DNA from: Nocardia sp. NBC_00565
GTDB taxonomy: Bacteria > Actinomycetota > Actinomycetes > Mycobacteriales > Mycobacteriaceae
Direction of reading: 5' to 3'
Assembly (NCBI RefSeq): GCF_036345915.1
Contig: NZ_CP107785.1
Span: forward strand, 3,038,001 to 3,102,000
Length of the DNA stretch: 64,000 nucleotides
Shown: one piece after another, positions 42,052 through 50,230 of the stretch
Position numbering within the stretch: position 1 is the stretch's first letter
Layout: each line of letters starts with the position of its first letter
Translations under genes and position numbers: made by a program
Notes under the pieces: model-generated
What the model saw: the letters and a program-made list of their open reading frames with translations, nothing else
The model's database searches: none
What the model was told of the DNA's origin: nothing

Positions 42052-43089
42052 ATGACATCCGCGCTGACTCGCGTGCAGGTAGCCGGCGACGAACAGGGCA
42101 ATCTCCGAGTCTCCTGGCGACTCAGCGGCGACGGCCCGGTAGAACTCGCGATCGGGCCGAGTCCCGACGCCATCGATCGCGACCACCCCATCGCCCGCGT
42201 CGAGAATCGCACGCAGGTCGTGCTGCCCGCCCCCGGCCCGGGACGCCACTACGTAAGCCTCACCCCCAGCGGCGGTTCGCCGGTCGTCGCCGCCGAGCGG
42301 CTGCTCCGCCTCGACGGCGCACGCAACTTCCGCGATCTCGGCGGCTATCCCACCGCAGACGGCGGAACGACGCGCTGGGGCATGGTCTTTCGATCGGACG
42401 CACCGCATCGGTTGAGCCCGGCCGACCTCGCGGTGCTCGCCGGAGCCGACCTGCGCGTCGGCTACGATCTGCGCGCCGACGAGGAACGCGATCGGGCTCC
42501 GGCCAACTTGTCGCAGTCGGTTCGGCGCGCGCCGCTCACCATCCGCGGCCTGGCCGCGTGGACCAAGGAGAATTCCCGGCGCTTCGCCGGCGACCGAAAC
42601 GATCCCGTGCCCAACGACTTCCACGCACGGATGTACCAGGCCATGATCGAAACCGATGCCGACACCTTCGGCCGACTCGTAACCGACCTCGCCGAATCCG
42701 GCAGCCTGCCTGCGCTGATCCATTGCACCGCGGGCAAGGATCGCACCGGCGTCGCGGTCGCCCTGCTGCTCTCGGCGCTGGGCGTCGGCGCCGCGACCAT
42801 CCTGGACGACTATGAACTCAGTGCCGCGTACTTCACCGAGCCCCTGCTGCGCCGACTGCGCGCACGTTCGGCCGATGCGGACTTCGACGTCGAACGCCAC
42901 CGCGCCCTCTACGGCGCGCCGCGCTATGCGATGGCGGCCATGCTGACCGTGCTGTGCGCTCGGTACGGTAGCGTCGCGAACTATCTGACCGAACGCGCCG
43001 GCGTCGCGCCCGAGGCGCTCACAGAGCTGCGCGTCCGCCTGGTGCAGCCGCCGATCACCGCGCGGGAACCGGCGGCCCGGCACCGATAG
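42052..43089 (+). CDS. Tyrosine-protein phosphatase (PtpB-like)
   Basis: 345-aa protein. The active-site P-loop is IHCTAGKDRTGVAVALLL with Cys225 and Arg231, the PtpB type of dual-specific / lipid-acting phosphatase; NFRDLGGYPTADGGTTRWG is the usual family N-terminal motif. Residues 1-85 form an extra beta-rich part (RVSWRLSGDGPVELAIGPSPD) like a short fibronectin-type module. It dephosphorylates phospho-Tyr/Ser proteins or phosphoinositides. Its link to catabolism is unclear, but it is divergent from the TetR and shares the operator. ATG 42052 with GGAGGAG upstream. Confidence 0.9.
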   Translation: MTSALTRVQVAGDEQGNLRVSWRLSGDGPVELAIGPSPDAIDRDHPIARVENRTQVVLPAPGPGRHYVSLTPSGGSPVVAAERLLRLDGARNFRDLGGYPTADGGTTRWGMVFRSDAPHRLSPADLAVLAGADLRVGYDLRADEERDRAPANLSQSVRRAPLTIRGLAAWTKENSRRFAGDRNDPVPNDFHARMYQAMIETDADTFGRLVTDLAESGSLPALIHCTAGKDRTGVAVALLLSALGVGAATILDDYELSAAYFTEPLLRRLRARSADADFDVERHRALYGAPRYAMAAMLTVLCARYGSVANYLTERAGVAPEALTELRVRLVQPPITAREPAARHR

Positions 43090-43094
43090 GACGG

Positions 43095-43922
43095 TTATCG
43101 ACCGGCGCGCAGGGCGGCGCAGACGCCGCCGTCGACGAGCAGGTCGATGCCATTGAGGAAACCCGCCCGATCCGAGAGCGCGAAGCCGACCACGGCCGCG
43201 ACATCCTCGGCACGGCCCCTGCGCCGCAAGGGAGTTCGCTGCACGAGCACGTCCATTGTCGGATGCGCCTCGGCTTCCTGTCGCCCCTGCGGCGTGTCGA
43301 TGATGCCGGGCGAGACCGAGCAGATCCGGCCGCCCGCGGGCCCGAGCCGCACCGCCTCCTGCCACACGAATCGCTGCACACCGCGTTTGGCCCACGAATA
43401 GGCCAGGCCTGGATTCTCGATATCGGGTCCGAGTACCTGGTGCATGCGATCGAGGAACTGGTCGTGCAGCGGATCGTCCAGAACAGCCAGTGCGTCCGGA
43501 TCCGGGGCGGCGGGGTCGAGCATCGGCGCCATCGATGCGAACACCACCAGCGCCGTCCCCTCGGTCGCCAGCGGCCGCAGCGTCTCGGCGAGGCGCGCGG
43601 TGGCCACCAGATCGACCGTGAAGATCTGGCGCCAGTCGGCCATCGTCGGCGAAATACCGGCGGCATGCGCCACCGACCGCAGCGTGCCCAGTTCCGCGAC
43701 CCGTTTCGTCAACCGGGCCAGCCCGTCCGCATCGGTGATATCGAGTACGAAGGGCTCGGCGGCGCCACCGCGCGCCGATAACTCCGCCGCCGCCGCGGTC
43801 ACGGTATCCGGATCACGGTCCACCATCAGCACCGTATCGACCTGCCCGACCAGCTCGCGCGCGCAGGCCAGACCCATCCCGCGACCGGCGCCCGTCACCA
43901 CTGCGACCGTTGTCATCGCCAC
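43095..43922 (-). CDS. SDR family oxidoreductase
   Basis: 275-aa SDR with VVTGAGRGMGLACARELVG, DITDADGLARL, HAAGISPT, a serine strand VVFASMAP, and the catalytic YSWAKRGVQ. An insertion of about 25 residues (PDALAVLDDPLHDQFLDRMHQ) precedes the catalytic Tyr, making a lid like that of hydroxysteroid-type SDRs. The end NGIDLLVDGGVCAAL is regular. It lies in a leftward pair with the VOC gene, from a promoter with a perfect palindrome at 44438. ATG 43922; an alternative is 6 bases later. Confidence 0.92.
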   Translation of the reverse strand: MAMTTVAVVTGAGRGMGLACARELVGQVDTVLMVDRDPDTVTAAAAELSARGGAAEPFVLDITDADGLARLTKRVAELGTLRSVAHAAGISPTMADWRQIFTVDLVATARLAETLRPLATEGTALVVFASMAPMLDPAAPDPDALAVLDDPLHDQFLDRMHQVLGPDIENPGLAYSWAKRGVQRFVWQEAVRLGPAGGRICSVSPGIIDTPQGRQEAEAHPTMDVLVQRTPLRRRGRAEDVAAVVGFALSDRAGFLNGIDLLVDGGVCAALRAGR

Positions 43923-43940
43923 TCTCCTTCTCGCTGAAAT

Positions 43941-44402
43941 CTACTGTTGCCCAATGGTTTCCGGATCCGCCCAGCACCGCGCCAGCCCCTCCTGCGCGGC
44001 CCGGGTGACCAGTTCGATCCGGACTCCCGACTTGCCCGTCAAGAAGGCGAAGAAGGGCGTGCCCGACACCGCGCGAGCGGCCTCCACCACATATCCGTAT
44101 CGCTCCAGCTGGGCCGTATCGGCGGCCACATCATCGGACCAGAAGCCCAGGTGATGGACGCCGGAACCGGCGACCGGCTCCCACAGCGTGTCCGGAATGC
44201 TGCGCACGATCTCCATCCGCGGCTCCGTCGTGGAGAAGACGCATCGCAGGTTCAGGACGGCCTCGCCGGTGGGCAGCGTCACGGCGATGGGCCCGCCCGC
44301 CTCCGGACCCCACTGGTATCCGAACACCGACGACAGCATGGCCATCGTCGCCTCGAAGTCGGCGGTGACGACACCGATGTGGAACTGATCCTCGGCTCTC
44401 AT
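43941..44402 (-). CDS. VOC (glyoxalase/dioxygenase-fold) family protein
   Basis: 153 aa, two beta-alpha-beta-beta-beta modules. The first His is in FHIGVVTADFEATMA, a second in VHHLGFWSDDV, and Glu in VRIELVTRA gives the metal-binding set of methylmalonyl-CoA epimerase, glyoxalase I or extradiol enzymes. Length and the HIGVVT/HHLGFW pattern fit an epimerase-like or small-molecule enzyme; substrate unknown. Upstream AGGAGG 6 nt before the ATG. It is divergent from the acyl-CoA dehydrogenase operon. Confidence 0.88.
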   Translation of the reverse strand: MRAEDQFHIGVVTADFEATMAMLSSVFGYQWGPEAGGPIAVTLPTGEAVLNLRCVFSTTEPRMEIVRSIPDTLWEPVAGSGVHHLGFWSDDVAADTAQLERYGYVVEAARAVSGTPFFAFLTGKSGVRIELVTRAAQEGLARCWADPETIGQQ

Positions 44403-44436
44403 CCCCGACCTCCTGGCGTAACAGCGTTCACTGGAA

Positions 44437-44453
44437 TAAGAATGATATTCTTA
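44437..44453. promoter_or_regulatory. Operator TAAGAATGATATTCTTA
   Basis: A perfect 17-bp palindrome of the AAGAATnnnATTCTT subtype between the VOC gene (44402) and the acyl-CoA dehydrogenase gene (44494); it probably controls both directions. Confidence 0.65.
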
Positions 44454-44493
44454 ACCATGAGAAGCATGTTTCCATCATCTGAGAGGAGGCGCA

Positions 44494-45795
44494 ATGGCGT
44501 GGGATTTCACGACCGAGCCCGAGTTCCAGGCGAAACTGGACTGGGCCGATGCGTTCGTCCGCGACGAGGTCGAACCGCTCGACCTGATCTGGCCACATCA
44601 GCAGTTCGTGCCACCGGACGAAACCCGGCGCAAGGTGATCGATCCGCTCAAGGAGCAGGTCAGGCAGCAGGGGCTGTGGGCAACCCATCTCGGGCCCGAC
44701 TTGGGCGGACAGGGATACGGCCAGCTGAAACTGGCGCTGCTCAACGAGATCCTCGGCCGCTCGTCGTGGGCGCCGGTCATCTTCGGCTGCCAAGCGCCCG
44801 ACACCGGCAACGCCGAGATCATCGCGCATTTCGGCACCGAGGAGCAGAAGCAGCGCTACCTGCGTCCGCTGCTGGAGGGCGAGCTGTTCTCCAGCTATTC
44901 GATGACCGAACCGCACGCCGGCGCCGATCCGACCCAGTTCACCACCCGCGCGGTCCGCGACGGTGCCGACTGGATCATCAACGGCTGGAAGTACTTCTCC
45001 TCCAACGCCAGAACCGCGTCGTTCCTGATCGTGATGGTGGTGACGAACCCGGATATCAGCGCCTACCAGGGCATGTCGATGTTCCTGGTGCCGACCGATA
45101 CGCCGGGGGTCGAGATCGAGCGCAATGTCGGCTTGTACGGGGAACCGTTGAACGACGGCTCGCACGCCCTCATCCACTACAACAACGTGCGGGTACCCCA
45201 CACCGCCCTGCTCGGCGGCGAAGGTCAGGCCTTCGCCGCGGCCCAGGTCCGGCTCGGCGGCGGCCGGATCCACCATGCCATGCGCACCATCGGCCTGGCG
45301 CAGAAGGCGCTGGACATGACGTGCGAGCGCGCCCTCAGCCGGCGGACCGCGGGCAGCCTGCTGTCGGAAAAGCAATTCGTGCAGGGCTATATCGCCGACT
45401 CCTACGCCCAGCTGCTCCAGTTCCGCCTGATGGTGCTGTACACCGCGTGGGAGATCGATAAATACAACGACTACAGGAAGGTCCGCAAGGACATCGCCGC
45501 GGTGAAGGTCGTCATGCCCACCGTGCTGCACGACATCGCCTGGCGCGCAATGCAAGTGCACGGCGCGCTCGGTACGACCAACGAGATGCCGTTCTTCATG
45601 ATGATCCATGGCGCCGGCGTGATGGGCCTGGCCGACGGGCCGACCGAGGTGCACAAGATGACCGTGGCCAAACAGGTGCTGCGCGACTACAGCGCCAGCG
45701 GCGATCAGTGGCCCACCGAATGGGTCCCGCGCAAGCTCGCGGCCGCGCAGGCCAAATACGCCGAATATCTCGAACACGAAGTAGGTAACCAGTGA
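44494..45795 (+). CDS. Acyl-CoA dehydrogenase, ACAD10/11-like
   Basis: 433-aa acyl-CoA dehydrogenase. SMTEPHAGADPTQFTTRAV (FAD/substrate loop), IINGWKYFSSNA, GLYGEPLNDGSHALIHYNNV and AMQVHGALGTTNEMPFFMM are seen. The pairing with a following aminoglycoside-phosphotransferase-like kinase matches the domain pair of human ACAD10/11 and the LvaA/LvaC pair of Pseudomonas levulinate catabolism, where a 4-hydroxyacyl-CoA is phosphorylated and then turned into an enoyl-CoA. By analogy this gene would carry out the phosphate-eliminating step. ATG with GAGGAGG upstream. Confidence 0.92.
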   Translation: MAWDFTTEPEFQAKLDWADAFVRDEVEPLDLIWPHQQFVPPDETRRKVIDPLKEQVRQQGLWATHLGPDLGGQGYGQLKLALLNEILGRSSWAPVIFGCQAPDTGNAEIIAHFGTEEQKQRYLRPLLEGELFSSYSMTEPHAGADPTQFTTRAVRDGADWIINGWKYFSSNARTASFLIVMVVTNPDISAYQGMSMFLVPTDTPGVEIERNVGLYGEPLNDGSHALIHYNNVRVPHTALLGGEGQAFAAAQVRLGGGRIHHAMRTIGLAQKALDMTCERALSRRTAGSLLSEKQFVQGYIADSYAQLLQFRLMVLYTAWEIDKYNDYRKVRKDIAAVKVVMPTVLHDIAWRAMQVHGALGTTNEMPFFMMIHGAGVMGLADGPTEVHKMTVAKQVLRDYSASGDQWPTEWVPRKLAAAQAKYAEYLEHEVGNQ

Positions 45796-46814
45796 TAGAC
45801 ACCGCCCGCCTGGCCGATTGGATGGACGCGGCCGGGCTCCCCGGTAAGGGCGAGCCGCTCGAGGCGCGATTTCTGTCCGGCGGCACCCAGAACGAGATCT
45901 ACCTGCTCACCCGCGGCGAGGAGCAGAGCGTCATCCGGCTGCCACCGGAGAACGCGCCCGCCGACCGCGATAAGGGCATTCTGCGCGAGTGGCGCATCAC
46001 CGCGGCGCTCGACGGCACCGATGTGCCGCATACGCCGGCGATCGCGGTGTGCACCGACCATTCGGTGATCGGTCGCACCTTCTATCTCATGGGATATGTC
46101 GACGGCTGGTCGCCGATGGGGGCACGCAATGGCTGGCCGGCGCCCTTCGATACCGACGCCGAGGCTCGCAACGGCCTGGCCTACCAGCTGGCCGAGGGCA
46201 TCGCCCTGCTGTCGAAGGTGGACTGGCGGGCGAAGGGGCTGCACGATCTGGGCCGGCCCGACGGTTTCCACGACCGCCAGGTCGCCCGCTGGACCAGCTT
46301 CTTCGAGCACAACAAGGGCCGCGAGCTGGACGGTATGGACGTGGCGACGAACTGGCTGCGCGAGAACAAGCCGCTCGACTTCATCCCCGGCCTGATGCAC
46401 GGCGACTACCAGTTCGCCAATGTGATGTTCAAGCACGGCAAACCGGCACAGCTGGCCGCGCTCATCGACTGGGAGATGGGCACCGTCGGCGATCCGAAGC
46501 TCGACCTCGCCTGGATGGTGCAGGGCTGGCCCGAAGATATGCACTCCCCCGCAGCCGCCAACACCAGCTATGTGAACCTGACCGGCATGCCGACGCGCGA
46601 GCAGTTGGTAGCCCACTACGCCGAGGTCTCCGGCCGGCAGGTGGACGACCTGGACTACTACCTGGTCCTGGCCAAATGGAAGCTGGCGATCGTGTTGGAG
46701 CGTGGCTTCCAGCGGGCCGGCGACGACATCAAGCTGCAGTCGTTCGGTCCGATCGTGCCCAAGCTCATGCGCGAGGCCGCCGAACTCGCCGAGAGTACGG
46801 AGTACAAGTCGTGA
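45792..46814 (+). CDS. APH-like phosphotransferase, predicted 4-hydroxyacyl-CoA kinase
   Basis: 340-aa choline/aminoglycoside-kinase-fold protein. The nucleotide loop is LSGGTQNEIYLLTRG, the Lys/Arg region SVIRLPP, the catalytic loop MHGDYQFANVMF (HGDxxxxN) and the metal Asp in ALIDWEMGTVGDPKLDLAW. It matches the kinase half of ACAD10/11 and LvaA. With the dehydrogenase before it and the hydratase after it, it would phosphorylate a 4-hydroxyacyl-CoA. The GTG start at 45792 overlaps the dehydrogenase stop (GTGA). Confidence 0.92.
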   Translation: MIDTARLADWMDAAGLPGKGEPLEARFLSGGTQNEIYLLTRGEEQSVIRLPPENAPADRDKGILREWRITAALDGTDVPHTPAIAVCTDHSVIGRTFYLMGYVDGWSPMGARNGWPAPFDTDAEARNGLAYQLAEGIALLSKVDWRAKGLHDLGRPDGFHDRQVARWTSFFEHNKGRELDGMDVATNWLRENKPLDFIPGLMHGDYQFANVMFKHGKPAQLAALIDWEMGTVGDPKLDLAWMVQGWPEDMHSPAAANTSYVNLTGMPTREQLVAHYAEVSGRQVDDLDYYLVLAKWKLAIVLERGFQRAGDDIKLQSFGPIVPKLMREAAELAESTEYKS

Positions 46815-47590
46815 CCGATATCGAGAACGCCGAATTCCTCCTCGACCGGCACGGCCCGGTCATGATCATCCGACTGAACCGGCCGCAGGCGCGAAATGCG
46901 CTGACCCGCACCATGATGCAGGGGATCGGCGCGGCCGTCATCGCGGCCGAGACCGATCCCTCGGTCCGGGCGGTACTGCTCACCGGCACCGGCGACCGGG
47001 CCTTCGGCTCCGGTATGGACCTGCGCGCCTTCGCCGGTGGCACCGATTTCGGCGGTGGCCAGGAGACCGACGCCTATGGCCGACTTGCCAAGGGGCAGAC
47101 CAGCATTCCGGTGATCGGCGCTGCCAATGGTACGGCCATCGGCGGCGGCCTCGAACTGCTACTCGGCAGCGATGTCATCGTCGCCTCCGCCGCGGCAAAG
47201 TTCGGCTTCCCCGAGGCCAAGCGCGGACTGTTCGCCGCGGGCGGCGGCACCTCGATCGGCACCAGGATTCCGTTGGGCATCGCCTTGGAATTGCTGCTCA
47301 CCGGCGAGTTCATCGACGCCGATCGGGCGTACCAGATCGGGTTGGTCAATGCCGTCGCGGCGCCGGATCAAGTGTTCGACACCGCGCTGGCCCTGGCCGA
47401 GAAGATCGCCGCCAACGCACCGCTGGGTCTGGCGGCCACCAAGGAATTGACCCGCCTCGCGGTCACCGATAGCGACCTGGCCGAACAACGCCTCAGCAAA
47501 TGGCAATCCATCGTGTTCTCCAGCGCGGACGCCAAAGAAGGCGCGATGGCGTTCGTGGAGAAGCGGTCGCCGAACTGGCAGGGCCGGTGA
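46811..47590 (+). CDS. Enoyl-CoA hydratase/isomerase family protein
   Basis: 259-aa crotonase-fold enzyme. NRPQARNAL, the oxyanion-hole FGSGMDLRAF and NGTAIGGGLELLLGSDVIVAS, and FPEAKRGLFAAGGGTSIGTRIP with an ordered Glu are visible. It would hydrate the enoyl-CoA released by the dehydrogenase. The GTG start at 46811 overlaps the kinase stop (GTGA). Three successive 4-base overlaps mark this as one tightly coupled unit. Confidence 0.92.
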   Translation: MTDIENAEFLLDRHGPVMIIRLNRPQARNALTRTMMQGIGAAVIAAETDPSVRAVLLTGTGDRAFGSGMDLRAFAGGTDFGGGQETDAYGRLAKGQTSIPVIGAANGTAIGGGLELLLGSDVIVASAAAKFGFPEAKRGLFAAGGGTSIGTRIPLGIALELLLTGEFIDADRAYQIGLVNAVAAPDQVFDTALALAEKIAANAPLGLAATKELTRLAVTDSDLAEQRLSKWQSIVFSSADAKEGAMAFVEKRSPNWQGR

Positions 47591-47596
47591 TCGCGG

Positions 47597-48571
47597 ATGC
47601 GTGCTGCGGTCTGCCCGGCGTACGGGCCGCCCGAGGTCGTCCGGATCGAGGAGCGCCCGTCGCCGGAGCCGGCGGCGGGCCAGGTGCGGATCCGGGTCGG
47701 CGCTGCGGCCGTCAACTTTCCGGATGTGCTGCTGCTGGCGAACAAGTACCAGATCAGCGTGCCGCCGCCGTTCGTACCCGGCAGCGAATTCGCCGGTGAG
47801 ATCGTCGAATCCGGCGCTGGCAGTGCGGATTTCGCCGTCGGCGACCGGGTCACCGGCACCGGGCTCTACGGCGCCTTCGCCGAAGAGGTGGTGGTGTCCG
47901 CGGCCGGGCTCACCCGGATCCCGGACGGTGTCGACGATCGCACCGCCGCCGCGTTCGGGGTCGCGTATCGCACCGCGTACCACGCACTTCGATCCGTCGC
48001 GCGGGTACATGCGGGCGCCGAGTTGATCGTGCTCGGCGCCGGCGGCGGTGTCGGGTTGGCCGCGGTCCAGCTGGGCGTTGCGCTCGGTTTGTCGGTGACC
48101 GCGGTCGCCTCCAGCACCGACAAGCTGGATATCTCGGCGTCCTACGGTGCCCGACATCTCATCAACCATCGATCCGATGACCTGCGAAAGGCACTGCGTG
48201 CGGCGATTCCGGATGGCGCCGACGCCGTCCTCGACCCGGTCGGGGGCGAGCTCGCCGAACCGGCACTGCGCGCCCTCGGTCGGGGTGGACGATTCGTCAC
48301 CATCGGCTACGCCTCGGGTGTCGTCCCGCGCATTCCGCTCAATCTGGTGCTGGTCAAAGGTCTGCATGTGCTCGGGTTCCAGTTCCAGGACCTGGTACCG
48401 GAAGAATTCCGCCGCAATGAGGACGAGTTGCGGGAGCTGCTCGTCACGAAGCAGGTGCTCCCCCATATCGGTGCCAGCTTCACCCTCGCCGAAACCGCGG
48501 CCGCGCTGCGCGTCGTCGCCGAGGGCCGAGCGATCGGGAAGGTTCTCATCGAGCCGGCCGGTACCAACTAG
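47597..48571 (+). CDS. NADPH:quinone oxidoreductase-like MDR protein
   Basis: 324-aa medium-chain reductase without the zinc ligands, so a quinone- or enoyl-reductase type. N-terminal MRAAVCPAYGPPEVVRIEERPSPEP, the NADPH motif LGAGGGVGLAAVQLGVALG, and the C-terminal VPHIG-like VLPHIGASFTLAETAAALRVVAEGRAIGKVLIEP are normal. It may reduce an enoyl or enone intermediate. It lies six bases after the hydratase gene and is the last member of the operon, followed by a perfect terminator hairpin. Confidence 0.92.
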   Translation: MRAAVCPAYGPPEVVRIEERPSPEPAAGQVRIRVGAAAVNFPDVLLLANKYQISVPPPFVPGSEFAGEIVESGAGSADFAVGDRVTGTGLYGAFAEEVVVSAAGLTRIPDGVDDRTAAAFGVAYRTAYHALRSVARVHAGAELIVLGAGGGVGLAAVQLGVALGLSVTAVASSTDKLDISASYGARHLINHRSDDLRKALRAAIPDGADAVLDPVGGELAEPALRALGRGGRFVTIGYASGVVPRIPLNLVLVKGLHVLGFQFQDLVPEEFRRNEDELRELLVTKQVLPHIGASFTLAETAAALRVVAEGRAIGKVLIEPAGTN

Positions 48572-48579
48572 AGCGGCCA

Positions 48580-48614
48580 CTCGGCCCGATGCCGACCAAA
48601 AACATCGGGCCGAG
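48580..48614. terminator. Bidirectional hairpin terminator
   Basis: CTCGGCCCGATG / CATCGGGCCGAG is a perfect 12-bp stem with an 11-nt loop ending in AAAAA (T-run on the other strand), between convergent genes ending at 48571 and 48625. Confidence 0.75.
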
Positions 48615-48624
48615 CACCGTTCGC

Positions 48625-49134
48625 TCAGACAGGTATGAGGTCGACGGCCGCCGAAAGACGAGTCGAGGGCAGACCGCTGCGGAAGGTCTCGACGGTGTCG
48701 ATCGAATCGACCGGGACCGCGGCCGCGGCGAGAGCCTGCGCCTTGAACGCCCGCGCGGCCACGCTCAGCGGATGCTGTACCGAACCGACGCGGCGGTGCA
48801 ACTCGCTCGGACAGGATTCACCGAGCACTGTGACCTCGATGATTCCGCGCTCCAGCGACTCCAATACACCGCACCGAACACGGTGATCGGATTCGAACAG
48901 TTCACCGGCCACTGCGACCGCGTGCGGCTGCGTGGGGTGCGTCGGCGACGACAGGGAAACCTCCAGATCGAGCACCGTCGCGCCCAGGATCCGCAAGGGC
49001 AGCGCATTCGCCGGATCCGCGACGATCACGGTCACTTCCCAGCCGGCGAGGACCCGGTCGAATAGCCAGCCGCCGGCGCACCGCACCACCTCGGCCACGC
49101 TCGGCGACACGACGCCGAGCCGGTACCTCAGCAC
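48625..49134 (-). CDS. Conserved hypothetical protein downstream of TetR
   Basis: 169 aa from GTG 49134, which overlaps the TetR stop codon (GTGCTGA). It begins LRYRLGVVSPSVAEVVRCAGGWLFDRVLAGWEVTVIVAD, has a central beta-like half (LPLRILGATVLDLEVSL) and ends with a helical part (AARAFKAQALAAAAVPVDSIDTVETF). No transmembrane segment, no known catalytic motif. I do not recognise the family. The coupled start suggests it works with the TetR, perhaps as an effector or partner. Confidence 0.65.
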   Translation of the reverse strand: MLRYRLGVVSPSVAEVVRCAGGWLFDRVLAGWEVTVIVADPANALPLRILGATVLDLEVSLSSPTHPTQPHAVAVAGELFESDHRVRCGVLESLERGIIEVTVLGESCPSELHRRVGSVQHPLSVAARAFKAQALAAAAVPVDSIDTVETFRSGLPSTRLSAAVDLIPV

Positions 49135-49748
49135 GTGTCGGGGCGCGTCAGATCGCGTGCGAGTGATAGAGCGTACTGCTGGAACACTCGGGTCAGTGGA
49201 ATCGAAGGGTCGAGCAGCCATGAAGTTTCCATTCCATTGAGAAAAGCGACTATCTCCACTGCCTTGACGGCAGGGTCCAGATCCGTGCGGTACCGTCCGG
49301 CCCGCTGACCGCTGCTGATCCGCTCGGCGAGCGTGTCGACAGCGGCGCGGTAACGGCCAAGCAGGCGATCGTGCAAGGGGGCGTCGGGATCGAGATTCTC
49401 GATCAACAGCACGACGAACATGCCGATCAGATCGGGTGAACGCCGGAATCTATCGGCGACATGCTCGACCGACTCGACCAGGTCGCCGGTGAAATCCGCA
49501 TGCTGTTCGTCGTCGGAGTCCCTGGCCTCCAGCACGGCGTGCAGCAGTTGCTCCTTGGACGCGAAATGGTGCAGCAGTCCGGCCGGACTCACCCCGGCCT
49601 CCCGTGCGATCTGCGCCAGGGTGATCGACCGCCACCCGTTGCGGGCCAGCAGCCGCTTGGCGACCGCGAGAATTCGCTGCTTGCGCTCCTCGCCCTTGAC
49701 GAGCAACGCATCGTAGGGACGCGCGGCATTCGACCGTGGTTCGGACAC
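49128..49748 (-). CDS. TetR family transcriptional regulator
   Basis: 206-aa TetR protein. HTH region ILAVAKRLLARNGWRSITLAQIAREAGVSPAGLLHHFASKEQLL (about residues 26-75) is textbook; the effector domain follows with AEQHADFTGDLVES-like helices and IVAFLNGMETSWLLDPSIPL near the end. A perfect 14-bp inverted repeat lies 52 bp upstream, probably its own operator, and it faces away from the ABC transporter operon, whose last gene ends at 49856. It may be the transporter's local regulator. Confidence 0.92.
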   Translation of the reverse strand: MSEPRSNAARPYDALLVKGEERKQRILAVAKRLLARNGWRSITLAQIAREAGVSPAGLLHHFASKEQLLHAVLEARDSDDEQHADFTGDLVESVEHVADRFRRSPDLIGMFVVLLIENLDPDAPLHDRLLGRYRAAVDTLAERISSGQRAGRYRTDLDPAVKAVEIVAFLNGMETSWLLDPSIPLTRVFQQYALSLARDLTRPDTC

Positions 49749-49779
49749 CGAACTCCTTTGCTGCGGCTGTAGCGATTGC

Positions 49780-49795
49780 TTCCAGGTCGCTGGAA
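49780..49795. promoter_or_regulatory. Short inverted repeat TTCCAG-GTCG-CTGGAA upstream of TetR
   Basis: A 6-bp inverted repeat with a 4-bp centre, 32-47 bp upstream of the TetR start, within the likely promoter. It could be a second binding site. Confidence 0.35.
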
Positions 49796-49799
49796 AGGA

Positions 49800-49833
49800 T
49801 CAGCAACCTACTGAACACACAGTAGGTTGCTGA
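49800..49833. promoter_or_regulatory. Perfect 14-bp inverted repeat, probable TetR operator
   Basis: TCAGCAACCTACTG and CAGTAGGTTGCTGA flank a 6-bp centre, AACACA. It lies 52 bp upstream of the TetR gene at 49748 and 23 bp before the end of the small membrane-protein gene of the ABC operon. Length and symmetry are typical of TetR operators. Confidence 0.75.
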
Positions 49834-49855
49834 GCGTAGTGTGACAAGCACCACT

Positions 49856-50230
49856 TTATCGGGAGATAGCGGCGATTTCGTCGGGGTGGATCTCCTTGGT
49901 CGCCACCAATCGCTCCCCGAGCTGGGCGAGATCGTAGGACTGCCGGGCCATCCAGAACCGCAGCACACCGGTCAGCGAATAACGCAGGAACAGTGCCGCG
50001 CCGACGACACTGGCCGCGACGCCGATCAGTCCGATAGCCAACGCATCACGCTGTGCCAGTGGATCGGAGGTGCCGTGCGCCATGAAGTAGGCCACGACGG
50101 CCAGCACCGGGCCCAGCACCAGCAGCGCGACGCCCACGCGCAGCCACAGTGCGCCCCGGCCGGCGGCCGGGTCCGGAATCTTCAATTCGGCCAATTCGCG
50201 TTCGAAGCGTTCAGTACGTGTTTCGGTCAT
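49856..50230 (-). CDS. Small membrane protein coupled to the ABC operon
   Basis: 124 aa with two hydrophobic segments (LRVGVALLVLGPVLAVVAYFMAHG and ALAIGLIGVAASVVGAALFLRYS) in a hairpin, a polar N-terminus with acidic/basic residues (TETRTERFERELAELKIPD), and a C-terminal amphipathic part (SYDLAQLGERLVATKEIHPDE). I do not know the family. Its ATG overlaps the ATPase stop by one base, so it is translationally coupled to the importer and may be an accessory. Confidence 0.78.
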   Translation of the reverse strand: MTETRTERFERELAELKIPDPAAGRGALWLRVGVALLVLGPVLAVVAYFMAHGTSDPLAQRDALAIGLIGVAASVVGAALFLRYSLTGVLRFWMARQSYDLAQLGERLVATKEIHPDEIAAISR

